In this document: piece after piece, positions 57,634 through 64,000 of the stretch
Position numbering within the stretch: the first letter of the stretch is position 1
Layout: each line of letters begins with the position of its first letter
From: Pasteurellaceae bacterium
Lineage (GTDB): Bacteria; Pseudomonadota; Gammaproteobacteria; Enterobacterales; Pasteurellaceae
Direction of reading: 5' to 3'
Assembly: GCA_030527795.1 (NCBI GenBank)
Contig: JAUNAB010000002.1
Coordinates: forward strand, 62,001 to 126,000
Length of the DNA: 64,000 bases
The notes under the pieces: model-generated
Databases searched by the model: none
Seen by the model: the letters and a program-made list of their open reading frames with translations, nothing else
Told to the model about the DNA's origin: nothing
Program-made: the position numbers and the translations under genes

Positions 57634-58641
57634 TTATTTTTTCTTCGCGTATTTTAACGAGTCAATCGCTACCGCCAAGATAATAATGCTACCTTTGATG
57701 ATATATTGCCAATACGGGTTAACGCCAATGTAGGTTAAACCATAGTTGATAACCGTAAAAATTAGCACTCCAGTTACTACGCCAATAATTGTTCCGACAC
57801 CACCCGCGAAAGAAACACCACCAACCACACAAGCGGCAATCGCATCCATTTCATACATAAAGCCAAGGTTATTGGTTGCACTACCAATCCGCCCCGCTTC
57901 GAGCATACCACCAAACGCGTAAAACACCCCCGCAAGCATATAAATCACTAAGAGATTACGGGTTACATTCACGCCTGACACGCGGGCAGCTTCAGGGTTT
58001 CCACCAATAGCAAAGATATTTTTACCGAAGCGTGTTTTATTCCATAACACCCACATCACGATCGTGGCTAAAATAGCGTAAATGGTAATATAGGATAATT
58101 TGAAGGTACCAAAGCGGAAAAAGCCTTGTGCAAAACTTGAAAAGTTTTCGCTAAAGCCTGCGATTGGCGAACCACCAACACCGTCATAATACAATGAATT
58201 CACACCATAAACGATGATCATCGTTCCCATTGTGGCAATAAATGGCGTCACATTCAGCACCGCGATAACAAAACCATTAATTAAGCCAATCAACGCACCA
58301 ATTAGACACACCACCAAAATAACCACAGGGATAGGGATATTAGGTAAATCAGGGAACACACGGTTCATATTATCCATTGCTTGTAGCATTGTTGCCGATA
58401 CTACCGCAGCTAAGCCCACTTGACGCCCTGCAGATAAATCCGTTCCTTGCACCACCAGCAAGCCTGCAATCCCTAATGCGATAATTAAACGCACCGAAGA
58501 TTGCGTGAGAATATTACTAAAGTTAATCAGATTAAGAAAAGTGGGATCTTGGGCAATAATGACCCCAAGTAAGATTAATAAAACAAAATAAATCGCATTT
58601 TGTTTAAAAAAATCAAAGGTTTTGTTTTTTTGTGCAGCCAT
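57634..58641 (-). CDS. mglC: galactose/methyl galactoside ABC transporter permease
   Basis: Inner membrane permease of 335 residues with about ten helices; QGTDLSAGRQVGLAAVVSATMLQ and NKTRFGKNIFAIGGNPEAARVSGVNV are typical of the RbsC/MglC family. AAGGA precedes the ATG. Last gene of mglBAC. Confidence 0.96.
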   Translation of the reverse strand: MAAQKNKTFDFFKQNAIYFVLLILLGVIIAQDPTFLNLINFSNILTQSSVRLIIALGIAGLLVVQGTDLSAGRQVGLAAVVSATMLQAMDNMNRVFPDLPNIPIPVVILVVCLIGALIGLINGFVIAVLNVTPFIATMGTMIIVYGVNSLYYDGVGGSPIAGFSENFSSFAQGFFRFGTFKLSYITIYAILATIVMWVLWNKTRFGKNIFAIGGNPEAARVSGVNVTRNLLVIYMLAGVFYAFGGMLEAGRIGSATNNLGFMYEMDAIAACVVGGVSFAGGVGTIIGVVTGVLIFTVINYGLTYIGVNPYWQYIIKGSIIILAVAIDSLKYAKKK

Positions 58642-58662
58642 AATTTAATCCTTCTGCCAATG

Positions 58663-60195
58663 TTATAAATATTTTGCCGCAAGCTGTAAAATTTCTTGTT
58701 GCGAAGTGTGAGCGGTTTCTACAATGCCAGCCACGCGACCATTACTCATAACTAAAATGCGATCGGTGATACCAAGTAATTCTGGCATTTCTGAAGAAAT
58801 AATAATGATCCCTTTATCCCGTTGTGCAAGTTGCATAATCAGTTGATAAATCTCGTATTTTGCCCCGACATCAATACCACGAGTCGGTTCATCAAGCATA
58901 AGAATTTCGGGTTGCGTCAAAAGCCAACGCCCAATAATCACTTTTTGTTGATTGCCACCAGACAATGATCCAATACTGGTTTTATGCGAAGGGGTTTTTA
59001 CATTCATTGAATCAATCACCCATTGTGTATCACTTCGCATTTTCTTATTGCTCAATAATTTCCACGAGGTTAAATAAGATTTCATATTTGAAATTAATGA
59101 ATTAAATTCAATGCTCAAATTAGAATAAATCCCCGTGGAACGACGTTCTTCGGTGACTAAAGCAAACCCATTATCAATGGCTTCAAGGGCGGTATGGTTT
59201 CTCACTTCCTTACCATTTAAACAAATGGTGCCTCGTTGTTTTTCTCGTACACCAAAAATGGTTTCCACAATATCGGTACGTTTTGCACCGACTAAACCTG
59301 CGATACCTAAGATCTCACCTTTTCTCAGTTCAAAACTGACATCTTGAATAGAAGGTTGGTTTAATGCGGTTAGCCCTTCAACTTTTAAAATCACTTCTTT
59401 TGGCTCATTGACTTTAGGCGGAAAACGCTGTGTTAATTCCCGTCCAACCATCATTGCAACAATGCTATCCATTGTCGCACCAGCAACTGGCACGGTATTA
59501 ATCCATTTACCATCACGTAAAATTGTAATTTCATCGCAGATTTTGAAAATTTCGTCCATTTTGTGAGAAATATAAATAATCCCACAACCGCGGTCTTTTA
59601 ATTTTTGAATAATTTTAAATAAATGCTCAACTTCTTTTTCCGATAAGGAAGATGTTGGTTCATCCATAATGACAATTTTGGCATTATAAGAAAAGGCTTT
59701 CGCAATCTCGATCATCTGCATTTGTGATACGGAAAGCTCGGCAACTTTTTGCCGCGGATCAATATCAATATCCAATTCATCAAAGATCGCTTTCGTATCG
59801 CGATACATCTTACCGTGATCAACAAAAATACCTTTTAATGGATAACGCCCTAGCCATAAGTTATCCATCACACTACATTGACGAACTAAATTTAATTCTT
59901 GATGCACCATAGAAATGCCGTTTTCTAACGCTTCTTTGGACGTTTTAAAATTCACATCTTGACCTAAAAATTTAATTTCGCCTTCATCTTTGCTATAAAT
60001 TCCAAATAAGCACTTAAGCAAAGTAGATTTGCCCGCACCATTTTCGCCCATTAACGCATGTACCGAGTGAGAACGAACCGTTAAATTCGCTTGATCTAAT
60101 GCTTTCACACCTGGGAAAGATTTACTCACATTGAGCATAGTGAGTAATATATCATCTTGATGATTGCTGATTTGGTTGGCTTGCTGTGCAGTCAT
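58663..60195 (-). CDS. mglA: galactose/methyl galactoside ABC transporter ATPase
   Basis: Duplicated sugar ABC ATPase of 510 residues. First Walker [10 protein letters not shown] near residue 50 with LSVSQMQ as its degenerate signature; second signature LSGGNQQK with [16 protein letters not shown]. The start at 60195 (MTAQQANQ) has GAGG 6 nt upstream. It is separated from mglB by a strong stem-loop, which is common between binding-protein and ATPase genes. Confidence 0.96.
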   Translation of the reverse strand: MTAQQANQISNHQDDILLTMLNVSKSFPGVKALDQANLTVRSHSVHALMGENGAGKSTLLKCLFGIYSKDEGEIKFLGQDVNFKTSKEALENGISMVHQELNLVRQCSVMDNLWLGRYPLKGIFVDHGKMYRDTKAIFDELDIDIDPRQKVAELSVSQMQMIEIAKAFSYNAKIVIMDEPTSSLSEKEVEHLFKIIQKLKDRGCGIIYISHKMDEIFKICDEITILRDGKWINTVPVAGATMDSIVAMMVGRELTQRFPPKVNEPKEVILKVEGLTALNQPSIQDVSFELRKGEILGIAGLVGAKRTDIVETIFGVREKQRGTICLNGKEVRNHTALEAIDNGFALVTEERRSTGIYSNLSIEFNSLISNMKSYLTSWKLLSNKKMRSDTQWVIDSMNVKTPSHKTSIGSLSGGNQQKVIIGRWLLTQPEILMLDEPTRGIDVGAKYEIYQLIMQLAQRDKGIIIISSEMPELLGITDRILVMSNGRVAGIVETAHTSQQEILQLAAKYL

Positions 60196-60211
60196 ACTCC
60201 ACCTCACAAAA

Positions 60212-60231
60212 AAGGGGGAAAACTCCCCCTT
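60212..60231 (-). terminator. intercistronic stem-loop between mglB and mglA
   Basis: AAGGGGGA-AAAC-TCCCCCTT, an 8-bp G+C-rich stem followed on the minus strand by TTTT. It probably acts as an attenuating terminator and 3' stabiliser so that mglB is expressed above mglA and mglC. Confidence 0.75.
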
Positions 60232-60247
60232 GGGTATGTTGATAATA

Positions 60248-61249
60248 TTATTTTAAGAAAGCAGATAAGTTATCTTTATCAATACCGACATAAGGAATAC
60301 GCACAACACGATCTTGCAATTTCCATTGAGTACCTTCTGTTGCAGATTTGCCATTTGCTAAATTATTTGCAATTTCCACCACCGCTTTGCCTTGAGTGAC
60401 ACCATCATTTAATACCGTACCTGCTAACTCACCTTTTTTGATAAGTTGTAATGCTTCAGGTAACGCATCAACACCGAAAATTGGCAATTTCTTACCGTGG
60501 GCTTTGGTGGCTTCTAATGCACCCAGTGCCATTCCATCATTATTTGAAATAATGACTTCAATCTCATTGGCTTTTGCACTGGACAACCACGCATCCACTT
60601 TATCTTTCGCCATTGCCGCATCCCATAATGCCGCATCTAAGAATAATTGCTCAGTTTGGATACCTTGTTTATTTAATTCTTCAATCACATATTTTGTGCG
60701 AGCTTCCGCATCAGGATGACCTGGTTCCCCTTTTAATAAAACAAATTGAATTTTACCGTCTTTATTTAAATCAAGAGCAGGATTGGCTTTCCATTGTTTT
60801 GCAATTAAATCACCTTGAATAATGCCTGATTCTTTTGGATCCGTACCAACATAATATGCGTTTTCATAAGAACCAATCGCCTTCGGACCAGGATCTTTAT
60901 TAAAGAAAATAACAGGAATATTGTCAGGTTTAGCTTTGCCAATAATGGTTGGTGCCGCAGATGGATCCACTAAATTAATCGCTAAGGTTTTTACGCCTTT
61001 CGCTAATAAATTATCAACCTGATCATTTTGGATTGATTGTGCATTTTGTGAGTCATTCATTAACAATTTCACATCAGGAAATTGTTTTGCATTTTTTTCA
61101 ATTTCTTTACGCATTAAAGACATAAAGTTATCATCATATTTATAAATCGTAACGCCAACACGCACTTCATCTTTTGCTTGTGCCGCAGTACTCATCCCCA
61201 TACTTAAGCCTATCGCTAAAGCAATGGCACTTAATGCTGTTTTTTTCAT
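60248..61249 (-). CDS. mglB: galactose/glucose-binding periplasmic protein MglB
   Basis: Exported receptor of 333 residues for galactose, glucose and methyl galactosides. The signal peptide ends AAQA before [19 protein letters not shown]. The EF-hand-like calcium loop DLNKDGKIQ is present, as in E. coli. The start at 61249 has GGAG upstream; the 16 extra upstream codons are dropped. Expression is likely under CRP and GalR from sites at 61380-61414. Confidence 0.96.
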   Translation of the reverse strand: MKKTALSAIALAIGLSMGMSTAAQAKDEVRVGVTIYKYDDNFMSLMRKEIEKNAKQFPDVKLLMNDSQNAQSIQNDQVDNLLAKGVKTLAINLVDPSAAPTIIGKAKPDNIPVIFFNKDPGPKAIGSYENAYYVGTDPKESGIIQGDLIAKQWKANPALDLNKDGKIQFVLLKGEPGHPDAEARTKYVIEELNKQGIQTEQLFLDAALWDAAMAKDKVDAWLSSAKANEIEVIISNNDGMALGALEATKAHGKKLPIFGVDALPEALQLIKKGELAGTVLNDGVTQGKAVVEIANNLANGKSATEGTQWKLQDRVVRIPYVGIDKDNLSAFLK

Positions 61250-61327
61250 AATCAGTTTCTCCATTAGAGATGTATTCGTAACAAAGTAGAATGACAAAAT
61301 TAAAACGCGTTATTTCACCTATAAAAA

Positions 61328-61362
61328 AGGTTATGCCCAAATAACGATATTGAGCATAACCT
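61328..61362 (-). terminator. galR terminator overlapping the mgl promoter
   Basis: On the minus strand AGGTTATGC and GCATAACCT (9 bp, 17-nt loop) are followed by TTTTTT, a good intrinsic terminator for galR. Its upstream arm contains TATGCT, which is at the expected -10 position for the mgl promoter. Confidence 0.7.
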
Positions 61363-61414
61363 CTTTTTATTTAAAATACTGTGATCTCATTCACATTTAT
61401 GAAAACGATTACAT
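61353..61414 (-). promoter_or_regulatory. mgl promoter with CRP site and GalR operator
   Basis: TGTGATCTCATTCACA (61380-61395) is a strong CRP site. With the -10 TATGCT at 61358-61353 the start would be near 61346, placing CRP at -41.5. ATGAAAACGATTACAT (61399-61414) fits the GalR/GalS operator rule (GTGNAANCGNTTNCAC, with A/T at the outer ends) and lies just upstream of the CRP site. Confidence 0.75.
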
Positions 61415-61420
61415 TTCAAT

Positions 61421-62437
61421 TTAAGTTTCCTCTCCTAACGCCACTTTTGCGACGGAAAAACGGCGTACTAAGGTTGGATTAAACTGTAAATACTTTGGTT
61501 CAATAATCGTTTTATCAACTAAATTTAACGCTAATGTTGTTGCATAATTTGCCATTAAATCAATAGGATAATGAATTGTTGTTAATTTCGGAATTAAATA
61601 ACGTGCAATAGGCATATCATCAAAACCAATCACTGAAAATTGATTTGGTACCAAAATATTATTTTCATTTAATACCGATAAAGCCCCCGCTGCCATTGAA
61701 TCATTGTAAGCCACGACAGCGGTCAAATTTGAATTATAACTGAGTAAGTCAATCATCGCCGCTTCGCCACCTTCAAAATCAGGTGAACGGCGTACCATCG
61801 CTTGCTCTACAATAGGATATTGGTAATGCTGTAAGGCTTGCAAATAACCATTTTGACGTTCAATCTCATCGCTAATAACGTGATTTGAGCCAATATAGCC
61901 AATATGCTGATGCCCTGCTTTAATCAATGTTTCTGTCGCTAAAAATGTCCCACGCTGATTATCTAAACTAATACAACGATGCTCAAAACCTTCAACAACG
62001 CGATTAATCACCACCATTCCTGGTACATTACGTAAATATTGTTGCAATATCTTTTCATCTAACGCTTTAGCGTGCACGACTAAACAATCACATCGTTTAC
62101 TCAGCAACGTATCAATAGCACGCTGCTCTTTTTCTGCATTATGATACCCCATACCAATCAAAATAGTTTTGCCGTATTCTGTCGCAACTTCTTCAACGGA
62201 TTTCACTAGAATTGCAAAAAACGAATCGGTTACATCGGTAACTACTACCCCTATAGTCTCTGAATTCTGCGAAGCCAACGCTTGAGCGTTTGCATTAGGG
62301 GAATAGCCAAGTTGTTTCATTGCAGCTAATACTGCAACCCGTGTTTTCTCCCGAGTAGAAGGATGATGATTTAGCACACGTGATACCGTGGCAACAGAAA
62401 CACCCGCTTGTTTCGCAACATCTCGAATTGTTATCAT
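61421..62437 (-). CDS. galR: galactose operon repressor, LacI family (GalR/GalS)
   Basis: DNA-binding repressor of 338 residues. The N-terminal LacI helix-turn-helix and hinge read [32 protein letters not shown], followed by a periplasmic-binding-protein-like effector domain ([23 protein letters not shown]). AGGA is 7 nt upstream. It sits between galT and mglB, with GalR operators on both sides, so it controls both. I cannot tell GalR from GalS by sequence alone. Confidence 0.93.
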   Translation of the reverse strand: MITIRDVAKQAGVSVATVSRVLNHHPSTREKTRVAVLAAMKQLGYSPNANAQALASQNSETIGVVVTDVTDSFFAILVKSVEEVATEYGKTILIGMGYHNAEKEQRAIDTLLSKRCDCLVVHAKALDEKILQQYLRNVPGMVVINRVVEGFEHRCISLDNQRGTFLATETLIKAGHQHIGYIGSNHVISDEIERQNGYLQALQHYQYPIVEQAMVRRSPDFEGGEAAMIDLLSYNSNLTAVVAYNDSMAAGALSVLNENNILVPNQFSVIGFDDMPIARYLIPKLTTIHYPIDLMANYATTLALNLVDKTIIEPKYLQFNPTLVRRFSVAKVALGEET

Positions 62438-62573
62438 AAAAATGTCCTGATCAGAGTAAGCTTGTTTATCATAAAGGAAATTATCGGTTTTAAAAACGCG
62501 ATCTATTTAAAATCGCTAATGCCATCACAAAATTTCGCTATTTTGTAAATAAAAAGGATGACAAAGCCAAATT

Positions 62574-62642
62574 TGTGATCTAATTAACAGTTTCTTTCAG
62601 TTAATTTTGCTATTTTTCTCTCAATTTTGGAAACGCTTTCAT
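62574..62642 (+). promoter_or_regulatory. galT-galK promoter with CRP site and GalR operator
   Basis: TGTGATCTAATTAACA (62574-62589) differs from the CRP consensus in one base. A -10 TATTTT at 62611-62616 would give a start near 62623 and put CRP at -41.5. TTGGAAACGCTTTCAT (62627-62642) satisfies the GalR operator pattern and lies just after that start, where it would block transcription. Confidence 0.7.
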
Positions 62643-62662
62643 AAAATAGAGAAATAATCTAT

Positions 62663-63706
62663 ATGGCTACTTTTTTTGAACCAACAGAACATCCACATCG
62701 CCGTTATAACCCTTTACTCGATGAATGGATTTTAATCTCGCCCCATCGGGCGAAACGTCCTTGGCAGGGGCAACAAGAAAAAGTAAACGAAACACAAAAG
62801 CCAAGCTATGATCCAAGCTGTTATCTTTGCCCAGGAAATAAGAGAATCAATGGGAAAATTAATCCGAACTATCAGCAACCCTTTGTTTTTAAAAATGATT
62901 TTTCAGCATTACTAGATGATACGCCCGCACCAGAACAAGCAACTCACCCACTTTTTAAAAGTGTACAAGCTAGGGGAGAAAGCCGAGTCATTTGCTTTTC
63001 TCCTGATCATAGTAAAACCTTGCCGTTACTGACCCTTGAAGATATTGAAAAAGTGATTAAAGTTTGGCAACAACAATTAAAGGAATTAGGGCAACAATAT
63101 CAATGGGTGCAAATATTTGAAAACAAAGGTTCAGCAATGGGTTGCTCTAATCCGCATCCGCACGGTCAAATTTGGGCAAATAGTTTTTTGCCTAACGAAG
63201 TCGCAAAAGAAGATCAATGTCAACGCCAATATTTTGAGCAAAATCAATCTATTATGTTAGTAGATTATGTACAGCAAGAATTAAAACTTGGCGAACGGAT
63301 CGTCTTAGAAACGGAATGTTGGGTCGCCTTAGTGCCCTATTGGGCAGCTTGGCCATTTGAAACATTGTTACTCCCCAAAACACATATTCTGCGTTTAACC
63401 GATCTCAATACCTCGCAATCACAAGATTTAGCACGAGCATTAAAAAAATTAACCATCAAATACGATAATCTATTTGAAACTGAATTCCCTTATTCAATGG
63501 GTTTTCATTTTGCACCTTTCAATCAGAAAGAAAATCAACATTGGCAACTACACGCTCATTTTTACCCACCACTACTCCGCTCTGCAACCGTGCGGAAATT
63601 TATGGTTGGTTATGAAATGTTAGCTGAAAAACAACGGGATTTGACCGCGGAACAAGCCGCAGATCGTCTAAGAAACTTGCCTGAAACCCATTATAAATTT
63701 AAATAA
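62663..63706 (+). CDS. galT: galactose-1-phosphate uridylyltransferase
   Basis: Leloir-pathway enzyme of 347 residues that swaps UMP between UDP-glucose and galactose-1-phosphate. The active-site histidine is His167 (HPHGQ); metal ligands Cys53 and Cys56 (CYLCPGNK) and His116 are present. Gene order galT-galK divergent from galR-mgl matches H. influenzae. A copy of the CCGCGG motif encodes DLTAEQAAD near the end. Confidence 0.97.
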   Translation: MATFFEPTEHPHRRYNPLLDEWILISPHRAKRPWQGQQEKVNETQKPSYDPSCYLCPGNKRINGKINPNYQQPFVFKNDFSALLDDTPAPEQATHPLFKSVQARGESRVICFSPDHSKTLPLLTLEDIEKVIKVWQQQLKELGQQYQWVQIFENKGSAMGCSNPHPHGQIWANSFLPNEVAKEDQCQRQYFEQNQSIMLVDYVQQELKLGERIVLETECWVALVPYWAAWPFETLLLPKTHILRLTDLNTSQSQDLARALKKLTIKYDNLFETEFPYSMGFHFAPFNQKENQHWQLHAHFYPPLLRSATVRKFMVGYEMLAEKQRDLTAEQAADRLRNLPETHYKFK

Positions 63707-63718
63707 GGACATCCAATA

Positions 63719-64000
63719 ATGACATTAATTGAACAAACCAAGCACCTATTTTTTGAGCATTTCCAATCTCAACCCACCATTACTGTGTATGCCCCTGGTC
63801 GTGTTAATATCATTGGGGAACATACCGATTATAATGATGGTTTTGTTATGCCTTGTGCAATTAATTACGGCACTACAATTAGTGGAAAACCGCGGTCAGA
63901 TAACTTATTTCGTGTTTATGCAGCGGATCTTAATGCCCAAGATGAATTTAATTTAGGCCAAACTATCCAGCCCGCACCCGACAAAAAATGGGCAAATTAT
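63719..64000 (+). CDS. galK: galactokinase, N-terminal part (runs off the window)
   Basis: Phosphorylates galactose to galactose-1-phosphate. 94 residues are visible, starting [15 protein letters not shown], with the galactokinase signature [13 protein letters not shown] at 28-40 and the GHMP kinase fold entry. The start codon is at 63719, 12 nt after the galT stop, with AAGGA upstream. The frame is open to the window edge. A CCGCGGTCA motif lies at about 63888. Confidence 0.95.
   Translation, partial: MTLIEQTKHLFFEHFQSQPTITVYAPGRVNIIGEHTDYNDGFVMPCAINYGTTISGKPRSDNLFRVYAADLNAQDEFNLGQTIQPAPDKKWANY

Overview
The window is chromosomal DNA from a member of the Pasteurellaceae. Its genes match Haemophilus influenzae proteins closely, and several blocks keep the H. 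influenzae gene order as I remember it: mraZ-rsmH-ftsL-ftsI-murE, nqrABCDEF-apbE, bcp/dapA/bamC, the uronate cluster, yddA/yidE, yfcZ/fadL, uvrA/ssb and galK-galT-galR-mglBAC. The DNA is A+T rich. The usual family uptake signal (AAGTGCGGT) is nearly absent. In its place a related motif, AAACCGCGGTCAAAAA, occurs many times (about 68 CCGCGG cores by hand count, against roughly 4 expected at about 40% GC). I cannot name the genus.

Layout. 1-5.4 kb: start of the division and cell-wall cluster on the minus strand, with a four-repeat MraZ operator upstream of mraZ and an unrelated lipoprotein gene directly after murE. 5.6-7.4 kb: a MerR regulator divergent from a START-like gene broken by a nonsense codon and a short-chain dehydrogenase. 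7.5-16.2 kb: mnmA, then the Na+-translocating NADH:quinone reductase operon with its assembly genes apbE and nqrM. 16.4-24.2 kb: ratA/rnfH, bamC, dapA, bcp, mfd, gmhA. 24.3-26.3 kb: a Gcr-family membrane protein.

26.4-35.5 kb: a complete hexuronate regulon. A TRAP transporter (periplasmic protein plus two membrane subunits) imports the sugar acid. UxaC, a short-chain dehydrogenase, UxuA, KdgK and Eda convert glucuronate through fructuronate, mannonate, KDG and KDPG to pyruvate and glyceraldehyde-3-phosphate. UxuR is encoded inside the cluster, with two UxuR-like operators and a CRP site placed for class II activation.

35.6-40.5 kb: trmN6, a remnant of a small double-glycine-leader-like peptide gene with an overlapping small lipoprotein gene, a YddA-type ABC transporter and a shortened YidE. 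40.5-46.6 kb: fhuCDB plus a TonB-dependent receptor for a hydroxamate-type siderophore, with a Fur box. 46.7-49.4 kb: a YoaK-like membrane protein, yfcZ and fadL. 49.5-53 kb: uvrA and ssb sharing a LexA box. 53-57.3 kb: cstA, a 58-residue gene, tmcA, ybeY. 57.6-64 kb: mglBAC, galR, galT and the 5' part of galK, with CRP and GalR sites.

I saw no tRNA, rRNA, insertion sequence, prophage or CRISPR array. Most gene ends carry an inverted pair of the uptake-like motif acting as a hairpin terminator.
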